A DNA stretch of 64,000 nucleotides, from positions 1-64,000 of the forward strand of contig NMRB01001154.1 in NCBI GenBank assembly GCA_002633025.1. The letters are read 5' to 3'. Positions within the stretch are counted from its first letter, which is position 1, and the number at the start of each line of letters is the position of its first letter. Below, one piece after another: positions 11,401-23,400 of this stretch. Made by a program: the position numbers and the translations under genes. The stretch is from Notospermus geniculatus. Its lineage: Eukaryota > Nemertea > Pilidiophora > Heteronemertea > Lineidae. The notes beneath the pieces were generated by a model, which was given only the letters and a program-made list of their open reading frames with translations, searched no databases and had not been told where the DNA came from.

Positions 11401-14400
11401 TTTCTCATAGCATAAAAATTTTAGTGGGGAATTCCTGACCGAGAAATTTGCTGTTCGGTTTGGTCAAGAAGTTTTGGATTTCTCTTATTTGTTTTGAGTT
11501 GAGTGTCAGCTTGATTTTTGCTGAAGAGGTAGGTCAGCCAGAAACTGAAAATTATTTAAACATTAAAGAATTCTTTCTGGGGGTCTAAAACTTGGGAACA
11601 ATTTGGAATTTGTAGCAATGTAGATGTTGGTCAGATCGAGTCCACTTACCAGGTGTTGTTGATTGTTCAGTTGAAGTTGTCTCCATCTCAGCTGTCGAGA
11701 ATTCCTTTGCTGTGGTAGGAACCGTCGGAGAAATAATATCATGACGGATATTAAGTGCTGAAAATAAAAAGTAAATCTTCCTTGTGCACGTTTTCGCAGA
11801 GGAACTTTACTGTTACCAAATTCTATGTAGATGAGCAACGATAGTGTAGGCTTGGCGAGTGAATGAATCTACTCGGGGCGAAACACGGGGGGCCATTCAC
11901 TTACTGCTAACGTCGACCGAATATCCCTCGTAACGTATGGTCTGTGCGTTTGTCTTAATTTTCTTTAGGAGTCCATGCACATCTGTTCCCCTTTTAACTC
12001 GTTTTAGTAGTGCTAAATGGTATACAGTACTGCTCTCGCTGCAATAGGACATGATTCATAATCAACAGTCGTTCTGAGAATTAGTGGCCGTATTTATTAA
12101 AAAAGCTAGTTTTGTATTTGTGTGTGGTGACTTTTGGTGACTGTCTGTCAACTTCCATTTCCAAGGACAAATCATGGCGAGCGGATAGGAATCAAGCAGA
12201 CTCTCCAGAATTTCTGGTACATGACTGAAATGCTCAATCAGTTGGATCATTGACTCAGAGTCTAAAGGACCACGGTATTGCCACTTTTTCTCGACAGCCG
12301 GTGCCACCCCACCACTCTCCAACCCAGGGACTAACTACGTTGTCGGCGAACTGACCCGATTTACTGCGTAACGCATTTTTGTAGTTCGCCTTACTGCCAC
12401 TAGGTGGCCTCCTTTACCGTCGGCAGTCAAATAACGCATTTTAGATCCAATACCGTGCTCCTTTAATCCATCCATGGATAGTTTTGGCAAGTTTGGCGAA
12501 TATACAGAATATATTCATCACTTTATGACTTCCGGCCCACATACCGTATAGGAATGTGACATCCTGTGCATGTAAGGGACATGGACGAACTAAATCTAAT
12601 GTAGTCGTCTTGTGAAGCAGAGCAGACTAAAATTGCTCTGCGAAGGTATACCCAAGTTACTTATGCAATATTAAAGATAACGTATCACGGGTATTTTCGC
12701 AGGCCACGAAAATCATTGTTTATTTACATTTTGTTTGTTTTTGTCCAGTCTTTCTGCGTCTTATGAGTAATTTGTTGGTGGCATGCCCCTCTAGAAATTC
12801 TTTTCACACCGAAAGTTTTCAAAATGGTGGGTCAGCATGTCCCAAAAATCCAAAATAACATAATGTAAACATCAATATTTACAAACATTGAATGTAAACA
12901 ATGAAGTCGTGATACATTATCTTTAATTAAATCAATATCGACAAGCAGCAATTTTACGACTATCCAAGAAGTTCCCGAGTTGCACACAAATCACTCCTAA
13001 TGCAATATACGTACCTGATATCAATTACGGTACACTTGTCGAAACCGCGGAAGACTGGACATACCTGATACGTGAGAAAAAAAACGATGACATGTTTTTT
13101 TGTTCGACAACACAAATACTGCGACCGAATAGTTCGTTTACTCAGCCGAGAATCGAATCCGTGGTCGACCCTCAACATCTGCATCATTGTCACATAGTGC
13201 GGAAGCCCTGATTTGTCATAAGACCCGCAAGGCGTCATTTTGTCAGGAACAACTGTAAAAGTAAAGAATAGTGCCCCTCCCTCCCCCAGTACAAAAGTGT
13301 CCGACATTGTTTTTCCATGATGGATTAGGTGCGTTGCAGCTGTAGCAACTAAACTGCAAGAGTAAGAATGCGACATTGAATTTTTTTTGTTCCAATTTTC
13401 TGTCACACCACTGCTAAACCAACAAAACAATAGCCGAATCGATGCACTTGTGATCGGAACTTACTTTTTCTTCGAAACGGTTTGCCTCATTTTTCCATGC
13501 TGGGGATGATTTATCTCGCAGCCTCTTGTCGAATGGTTTGTCTATTTTTAGATCGACTTTGACCACCACTGGAATTTTTGCAAAACCAATGTTAATAGCT
13601 GACCAAGACTAGGTCCTACCGGCAAAAGCAGTTTTCCACCTTCCAGGCGCAGTTTGCTCAGGTGTCTGTCTTTATTTTTTAATTTCACACCTTGCTGACA
13701 AGTGCTCTGTATTCACGCATGCACACAAAATGGTAAAATAACAGGAGTCGTCCTCCAGAAAAATTCGCAAATTTTCGACCCCACCGGGGTCTTCTACAGG
13801 CTGCCACTTATCCGTAGGGCTACCAGAACTAGTAGTACGGTGGTAGTGGTAGTCCTACGGATAAGTGGCAGCCTGAAGAAGACCCCGGTTGGGTTCGAAA
13901 ATTTGCGTATTTTTATGGAGACGACTCCTGTTATTTTACCTATTCAGGCTTGCAAAACTGAAGAGTTGTTTTGGATCGGCATCAAAAAATCTTCAAATGA
14001 AAAGGATATTTTCATCAAGAGAAGGGTGATGTTCCCAATGTGCGACTCAGTACGCACATCGTCATGTACATGACGAGAGACGCCCAGCCCAGATGCAACT
14101 CTATCTTGATTTGCACCATAAGAAGGAAAGCTCACCTAGTGAAGTTTCAGCGGCCAAGGTGGTACGTTCAGTATAATCCCTAGAAACAGCTCTCGATCTT
14201 TCCGTGGATGCTTCTGGTGTCAATGTAGTTCTTGTTGTTGCAGTGGTTGCTTCAGTTGTGATAGCAACCGCGCTTATTGCACTGGTCTCTGGCGTCGCAG
14301 TCTTTACTACCTCCGTTGAAACTTCGATTTCTCTACCCGAAGTAGTGCCTGAAACCGACGTTGTTACAGGAACATCTCTCCTTGTGGTAGACTCTGAAGT

Positions 14401-17400
14401 TGTAGTCGTTATTGCCTCGGTTGTTACAGGAAGGTCCCTCCGTTCAGTTGTCTCGGAAGATGCAGTTGTTATTGCTTCGGTTGTTACAGGAAACTCACTT
14501 GTTGTGGATGTCTCTATAGTCGTCGCAGTTGTTATTTTCTCAGATATCTCAGGAACTTCTGTTGAATAAGCTTCAGAAATCATAGTTGTTTTTAACTCGG
14601 TTGTCAAAGGAATGTCTCTTCCTTCAGTAGTCTCTGAAGTCACCGCTGTTATTGCCTCTGTTGTTACGGGAATCTTGCTTGTTTCAGTGGTCTCGAAAGT
14701 CGCAGTTGTTATCCTCTCAGCAGGCTCTGAAACTTCTCTCGTTGTAGCGGCCACTAAAGTTTCAGTTGTCATTGCCTCGGTTATGACAGGCACCTCACTT
14801 CTTGTGGAGGCCTCTGAAGTCGCAGCTGTTATTCGCTCAGATGTCACAGGAACTTCTGTCGTTGAGGAAGTCTCTGAAATCTCAGATGTTATCGCCTCTG
14901 TTGTCACAGGAACGTCTCTTCTTGTAGTTGTCTCTGAAGTTGCAGTTCTTGTTACCTCAGTTGCTGCAGGCAGCTCACTTCTTGTAGAAGCCTCTGAAGC
15001 AGTAGCTGTTATTCGCTCAGACACCTCAGGCACTGCACTCGTTGAGGAAGCCGCTGAAATAACTGTTGTTCTTGCACCGGTTGTCAAAGGAACGTCTCTC
15101 TGTTCAGTAGTTTCTGAAGTCACTGCAGTTGTTGCCTCGGTAGTTACAGGAATCTTGCTTGTTTCAGTGGTCTCGAAAGTCGCAGTTGTTATCCTCTCAG
15201 CAGGCTCTGAAACTTCTCTCGTTGTAGTGGCCACTAAAGTTTCAGTTGTCATTGCCTCGGTTGTTACAGGCACCTCACTTCTTGTAGACGCCTCTGAAGT
15301 CGCAGCTGTTATTCGCTCTGATATCACGGGAACGTCTGTCGTTGAGGAAGCCTCTGAAATCTCAGATGTTATCGCCTCTGTTGTCACAGGAACGTCTCTT
15401 CTTGTAGTAGTCTCTGAAGTTGCAGTTCTTGTTACCTCAGTTGCTGCAGGCACCTCGCTTCTTGTAGAAGCCTCTGAAGCCGCAGCTGTTATTCGCTCAG
15501 ATACCTCAGGCACTGTACTCGTTGAGGAAGCCTCTGAAATGACTGTTGTTATTGCCTCGGATGTCAAAGGAACGTCGCTCCGTTCGGTAGTCTCTAAAGT
15601 CACCGCTGTTATTGCCTGGGTTGTTACGGGAATCTCGCTTGTTTCAGTGGACACTGGAATCACAGTTGTTTTCCTCTCACCTGCCACTGAAGTTACCTCT
15701 CTCGTTGAAGTACCCTCTGAGGTGACACTTGTCATTGCCTCTGTTGTTACATCTACCTCACTCCTTGTAGACGCCTCCGAAGTCACAGTTTTTATTTGCT
15801 CAGATGTGTCGGGAATTTCTTTCGTTGAGGAAGCCTCTGAAATCACAACTGTCATTGCCTCGGTTGTCACAGGAATGTCTCTCCTTGCAGTAGTCTCTAA
15901 AGTCGCTGTTGCCATCGCTTCCGTTGTTACGAGAATCTCGCTTGTTGCAGTTGCCACTGACGTCGCCGTTGCTACACCCTCTGTTGTCCTAGGAATTTCC
16001 CTCGCAGTACTCTCTGAAATCGCCCTCGTTATTTCTTCGGTTGTCACTGGCACTTCACTTGTAGCAGTAGTCTCTGCAGTCACCGTTGACATTTCCTCGG
16101 TTGTCACAGGAATTTCCCTCGCAGTAGTCTCTGAAATCGCCCTCGTTATTTCCTCGGTTGTCACAGGCACTTCACTTGTGGCAGTAGTCTCTGCAGTCAT
16201 CGTTGACATTTCCTCGGTTGTTACAGTAACCTTGCGTGTTGACAGGTCTCTAGCGGTTGCTATTTCCCCAGTGGTGACAAGAATTTCTCTCGTGGCAGAT
16301 GTCTCTGAAGTGACTGCATCGGTTGCTAAAGGAATCTTGCTTGTTTCAGCGGTCTCTGAAGTCGACGTTGTTATCCTCTCAGCCGGCACTGATGTCTCTC
16401 TTGTTGAAGTGGCCTCTGAAGTCACATCTGTTATTGCCTCGGTTGTCACATGAATGTCTCTCTGTTCAGTTGTCTCTGAGGTCACAGCTGTTATTGCCCC
16501 GGTCGTTACAGGCACCTCGCTTCTTGTGGAAACCTCAGAAGTCACAATTGTTTTTTGCTCAGATGTCAAAGGAAGTTCTCTCGCTGAGGAAATCTCTGAA
16601 ATGACAGTTGTTATGGCCTCAGTTGTCCCAGGAACGTCTGTCCGTTCAGTAGTCTCTAGAGTTACCGTTGTCAATGCCTCTGTTGTCACAGGAACGTCTC
16701 TCCCTACAGTAGTCTCTGAAGTAGCTGTTGCCATTTCTTCGGTTGTTACAAGAATCTCTCTTGTTGCAGTGGCCACTGAAGTCGCCGTTCCTACAACCTC
16801 AGTTGTCTCGGGAATTTCTATCGCTACAGTTGTCTCTGAAATAGCCTTCGTCATTTTCTCCGTTGTCACAGGTACTTCACTGGTTGCAGTACTCTCTGCA
16901 GTCACCGTTGGTATTTTCTCAGTTGTTACAATAACCTGGCTTGTTGACTGGTCTTTAGCAGTTGTTTTTTCTTCAGTTGTCACAAGAAATTCTCTCGTCG
17001 CAGATGATACTCTTTCGGTTTTCATGGACTCTGTAGTGACCTCTTCAGCATCGGTTTTCACTCCAGTGGTGGCGATTTCAGTGGCCGCTGTTGTACTGGC
17101 TGTTTCGTCGGTAGCTTTTCGTTCACCCTCGGTTATTTTAGGAACTTCGCTTGTTTCTCTGGTCTCTGAAGTTGCAGTTGCTATCTTCTCAGCCGCAACT
17201 GTACTTGGTTTCGTTGAAGTAGCCTCTAAAGTCACAGTTGTTATTGCCTCGGTTGTCACTGGAACGCCTCTCCTTGCAGTAGTCTCGGAAGTTGCAATTG
17301 TTATTGTCTCTGTTGTCACAGGAACGTCTTTCCTTGAAGTTGTCTCGGAAGTTGCCGTTGTTATTGCCTCGGTTGTCATAGGAACATCTGTCCTTGCAGT

Positions 17401-20400
17401 AGTCTCGGAAGTTGCAGTTGTTATTGCCTCTGTTGTCACAGGAACGTCTTTCCTTGAAATTGTCTCTAAAGTTGCAGTAGTTATTGCCTCGGTTGTCATA
17501 GGAACATCTGTCCTTGTAGTAGTCGTGTAAGTTGCCTCTGTTGTCATAGGAACGTCTTTCTTTGAAGTTGCCTCTGAAGTTGCAGTTGCTGTTGCTTCGG
17601 TTGTTGCAGGGACGTCCCTTCGTTCACTAGTCTCTGAAATCGCTGTTGTCAATGCCTCAGTTTTCACAGGAATTTCCCTCGCTACAGTTGTCTCTGAAAT
17701 CGCCATTGTCGTTTCCTCGCTTGTCGCAGGCACTTCACTCGTTGCTGTAGTCTCTGCAGCCACCGTTGACACTTCCTCGGTTGTTGCGGTAATCTGGTGT
17801 GTTGACTTGTCTCTAGCGGTTGCTCTTTCGCCAGTTGTCACAGGAACTTCTGTCGGTACTGTAGTCCCTGAAGACACAGTGGTTACTACTTCGGTTGTCA
17901 AAGGTACCGTAGTGACCTCTTCAGCATCGGTTTTCACTTCAGTTCTGGCGACTTCTGTGGTCGCTGCTGTCGAACGTGCTGTTTCTTCAGTAACTTTCGG
18001 TTCAGCGGATATGGTTGCCTCAGTTGATGCTCCAATGCTAACGATACCTTCAGTTGTGGCTTTTTCCGTAGTCAATTCGATTGGAACGGTTATCTCAGGT
18101 GATGACCTTTCTTGCAGTGTTGTGACTTTAGTGAAGAACTCTTCCGTGGTAGGCATAGTCATTGTGGTGGATTCATCGACTGTCACTCTTGTATGTGCAG
18201 TCACCTTTTCAGTTGTCAAGGAAAGCCCATCAGTTGTCCCTTCTGTGGAAATGCCTTCCTTGGCAGTTACTCCGTCGGTGAACTTTGTTGGTTCAGCACT
18301 GGACACCTTGGTGGTGACCTCATCAATTGATGTGCTGGGTTCAACAGTCGTTTCTTCAATGAGTGTACTAGGTGCAGCCGTGGTGGCCTTTGTGGTACCG
18401 GTAGTACTTAACTCGATGGTAACACTTTCTGTTGTTGACTCAGTGATTTTTTCAGTTAGAGGGCTAGCTTCTGTTTCGGTCGCATCAGTTGCAATACGAC
18501 TTTCTGCTGTGGTGACTGCAGTTTGAGTGCTAGTGTCTGTTCCCAACGTTTTTACATCAGTAGTGGGCTCAGCAGTGGTCTCGTCAGTGGCAGTACCTAA
18601 CTTTGAGGTGGCCTCCTCTGAGACCACTTCAGCTGAAGTGCTAACTTGGGTCATAATCGCATCAGTTGGTAAAATGGGCTCTAAACTGGTCCCTTCAGTT
18701 GGAATGCCTCCGTCCGTTGACGTTGATTCCATAGTCACTGCGGTGGTCTCTGCAGTCGAAACAGGTCTACTTAACTCGGTTGTGACCTTTTCCGTGGACG
18801 TGAATGGCAGAGAGATTTCTTCAGTTGTAGTGATAACTTCAGCTGGAGTACTAGCTGCTGGCTTGATCGTATCTGTTACGGAAATAGTTTCTGCAGTTGT
18901 TGCAGTGGACTCAGACGTGATTTCTTCTATTCGAGTGCTAACCTCAGTCTTTGTCACTTCAGTAGCAACAGTTGGCTCAACAGTTGCTTCTTTAGCGATG
19001 GAAATAACCATAGTGGTGCTTTCTTCCGATGACGCGATAGGCTCTACAGAGGTCTTTTCAGTTGGGACAGGCTTACTTAGCTCAGTGGAGACCTTCTCTG
19101 TGGTCGTGATCGGCAGAGTGATTTCGTCAGTTGTAGTGATAACTTCAGCTGGAGTACTCGCTGTCGTGATTGCATCAGTTGAGGGAAGAGTTTCTGTAGT
19201 GATCCTTTCAGGTGTAGTGGTTACAACGTCTGTCATAATGTCTTCTATTGTTGTGGTCTCAGACGTGATTTCTTCTATTGGAGTGCTAACCTCAGTCTTT
19301 ATCACTTCAGTGGCAACAGTTGGCTCAACAGTTGTCTCCTTAGTTCTGGAAGTATCCATAGCGGTGCTTTCTTCTCGTGATGTGGCCGGCTCTGTGGTGG
19401 TCTTTCCCGTGGTAACAGGCGGACTTGACTCGGTGGTGGTCATTTCTGCGGACACAACATCCAGAGTGATTTTGTCAGTTGAGGTGGTAACTTCAGCTGG
19501 AGTACTCGCTGTCGTGATCGCATCAGTTGGGGGAAGAGTTTCTGCAGTTGTCCCTTCAGTTGTAATGGTTTCGTCTGTTTTAATGTCTTCTATTGTTGTG
19601 GGCACAGGAGTGATTTCTTCTATTGGAGTGCTAACCTCAGTTTTTATCACTTCAGTAGCAGCAGTTGGCTCAACTGTTGTCTCCTTGGCGGTGGAAATAT
19701 CCATAGTGGTGCTCTCTTCCGATGATGTGGTAGGTTCTGTGGTGGTCTTTCCCGTGGTAACAGGCATACTTGACTCGGTGGTGGTCATTTCCATGGACGC
19801 AACCGCCAGAGTGATTTCTTCAGTTTTAGTGATAACTTCAGCTGGAGTACTCGTTGTCTTGATCGCATCAGTTGGGGGAAGAGTTTCTGCAGTTGTCCCT
19901 TCAGTTGTAATGGTTTCGTCTGTTTTAATGTCTTCTATTGTTGTGGGCACAGAAGTGATATCTTCTATTTGAGTGCTAACCTCAGTTTTTGTCACTTCAG
20001 TAGCAACAGTTGGCTCAACAGTTGTCTCCTTGGCGGTGGAAATATCCATAGTGGTGCTCTCTTCCGATGATGTGGTCGGTTCTGTGGTGGTCTTTCCCGT
20101 GGTAACAGGCATACTTGACTCGGTGGTGGTCATTTCTGCAGACGCAACCGCCAGGGTGATTTCATGAGTTGTAGTGATAACTTCAGCTGGAGTACTCGCT
20201 GTCTTGATCGCATCAGTTGGGGAAAGAGTTTCTGCAGTGGTCCCTTCAGTTGTAGTGGTTACGTCTGTTTTAATGTCTTCTATTGTTGTGGGCTCAGAAG
20301 TGATTTCTTCTACTTGAGTGCTAACCTCAGTCTTTATCACTTCAGTAGCAACAGTTGGCTCAACAGTTGGCTCCTTGGCGGTGGAAATATCCATAGCAGT

Positions 20401-23400
20401 ACTTTCTTCCGACGATGTGGTAGCCTCTGTGGTGGCCTTTCCCGTGGTAACAGGCCTACTTGATTCGATGGTGGTCTTTTCCGCGGACGTGATCGGCAGA
20501 GTGATTTCCTCAGTTGTAGTGATAACTTCAGCTGGAGTACTAGTTGTCTTGATTAGATCCGTTAGTGAAGTAGTTTCTGCACTAGTCCTTTCAGTTGTCG
20601 TGCTTACGTCAGATTTAATGTCTTCTATTGTTGTGGGCTCTGAAGTGATTTCTTCTATTGGAGTGCTACCCTCAGTCTTTTTCACTTCAGTAGCAACACT
20701 TGGCTCAGCAGTTGTCTCCGTAGCAGTAGAAAGTACCAACGTGGTGCTTTCTTCCGATGGCGCGGTAGGCTCTACAGAGGTCTCTTCAGTGGGAACAGAC
20801 TTACTTAGCTCAGTGGAGACCTTCTCCGTGGTCGTGACCGGCAGAGTGATTTCTTCAGTTGTAGTGATTGATTCGGTCCTCCCCGCTTCAGCGAAAATAC
20901 TAGACCCTGCGACCGTATGTGTAGTTGGAGTGCTTGCATCCGTTGTCGCCCGATCTACATCAGTAGTTGCCTCTACAATGGTAGTACCCAACTCGGAGGT
21001 GGCCTCTTCAGTTGGCATGGTCCGCACAGTGACTTCATCACCTTGAGTACTGGCTGCTGTCATGACCGCAGCAGTTGGAGAAATAGGCTCAACAGTGGCC
21101 CCTTCTGTTTGAGTGCTTCCGTCTTTTGTTGCAGTGGGCTCTGAGGTAATTTCTTTAATTTGAGTGCTAACCTCAGTCTTTGTCTTTTCAGTTTCAGTCG
21201 CCTCCTTAGCGGTGCTTTCTTCCGATGACGTGGTGGGCTCTGCGGAAGTCTCTTCAGTGGTAACAGGCATAATTAGCTCAGTGGTGACCTTCTCCGTGGA
21301 CGTAGGCAGAGAGATTTCTTCAGTTGTAGTGCTGCTAGGCAGTGTGATTTCTTTAGTTGCAATGAAAGTTTCGGTCTCTATCACGTCAGTTGACCCAGCA
21401 GTAGACCGTGCAACAGTGAAGGTAACTTCGGTACTTGCATCCGTTGTAACACTTTCTCTCAAAGTGGTCGGCTCAGTTGTGGTTTCTTCAGTTTCCGTGC
21501 TCACATCAATCTTGATGGCTTCAGTAGATATAGTTTTTGGAGATGTCGTTTTAGCCGACGTGGTAAACTCAGTGGTTGATTCCTCAGATAGAGTACTGAT
21601 ATCGGGCGTGATTACTTCAGGTGACGCGGTTGGCTCAGTGCTTTCTGCTTTTGGCGTGCTGGCTTCGGTTTCGACCATTTCGGTTGTTCTTACAGATCCT
21701 GCCGTGGTTTCTTCAGTGGTTAGAGCAATCTCAGAGGTGATCTCTTCAGTGGGGCTTGTAGGTGTCAAGAGCTTTTCAGTTGAAGTCATGGCTGTAGTAG
21801 TGCTTTCAGCAGTGGTGGACTCTTCAGTGCTAAAACCTGGTTCCGTGGTAACATGGTCTGATGGTGTCGTAGACTCAACAAAGGTTTCTTCAGTTGGCGT
21901 GGTTATCTCGCTTGTGAACATTTCGGTGGTTACGGCTGGTTCAGCGGTAGAGTAGATCGCAGGTGTTTGAAGCTTGGTTGTGTCCACTTCAGCAGGAACG
22001 GAGGGCTCACCAGTGGTTCCTTCGTCGGGTGCTGACTCTGTGGTTTCATGGATCACCGGTGCTCGTGTTGTCTTAACAACGGAATAACTGAGTCCAAATG
22101 CTGAAAAAAGTATAATTTCTTATTATGAAATGTTTTAGTCCACAATGATGAAAAAAGTATAGTTGCTCTTTACCAAATGATTTATAATGTGCTTTAGGTA
22201 AGATTTCCTCTGAGAATTTCAGGAAAGAGTGTGCCGGTCCAACATCTTCGATCATGAAAACTCATTTCTGGAGTACGGCAACACCTCACTTTTGGCACAG
22301 AATATAGATGAGCGTAACATGAGTCATCATGCTCTAAAAACGTTCTGAAAGACGAGCATTTTATTCACGATGTAACCAGAAAAATAAAAATGTCCGTGCG
22401 AAAAATTATCGAGCTAATTAAATATTTATTTCCTACTGCTTTCTATCCTATAAGACTATTTTTTGCTTACCACTGGTATCCGCCGTATGGTTTCCGTAGC
22501 TTTTGATATTTTCCCCACTGTCTTGTACCTTCGCTAAGGTTTTCGTGACGTTGGTTGTTTTATAACTCATGGCAAGGTCGTATTTGGTGCTGCCTGGGCT
22601 ATCAAAATGGGAAATACTTTTGTTAACTAGGAACACTGTGACGGGACACACCGTCATGTCACACACGGAGTCCCAGACCAGAATACTTTTATGTGTGGGA
22701 CTACCAGTGACTACCAGACGAGAACACCAGTTATTTTATATGTTGGGCGAGAGGTAGGCCTAGCCTATCAATTCAAAGTGAAAGGTGTTCGGGGATTGGC
22801 CGGGTATTCGAAAAACCTGGATGACTGGATTTACTGGATTGTGCGTCATTGCTCACTGCCGCCTGAACTGATTCATTAAAGCTGAACTGCATGAACAAAA
22901 ACACCACAGCGGCGCAGTATGAAAAATGAAAAAAATTCGACCATTTTTGATTTGTATGAAAGTTACATATTATATGTAAAATTTAATGAGGATTTTATAA
23001 AAATAGGTGCCAAGGTCATACAACTTATTGTTGTCAAGATATTTGTATTTAAAAAAGCTATTTTCGTTATTAAAGGGTTAATTCAAATCATTATTATTGG
23101 GATGAACGTTTTAGGGTTAAAAAGGGTGGAAAATGTGTCCGTCCGAAAATAGATACATTCATCCGACAATTGTACGTATTGTCCGAAAAAGCTTAGACAC
23201 CAACACCCTGCACTTCCGGTCAAAAAACAACTTCCGGCACAAAAAATCACAGCCACCACTATAGAGGGATCCGATCGGTCGCCGATTTTATAACCTGCGT
23301 TTCTGTTTTGTCAACGTCTACTTTTTGCGGATATAACGGCCCGTAATTATATCTAGGAAAATTCGCGAAATAGAGAACTACAGAAGTACCATGTGCAACC

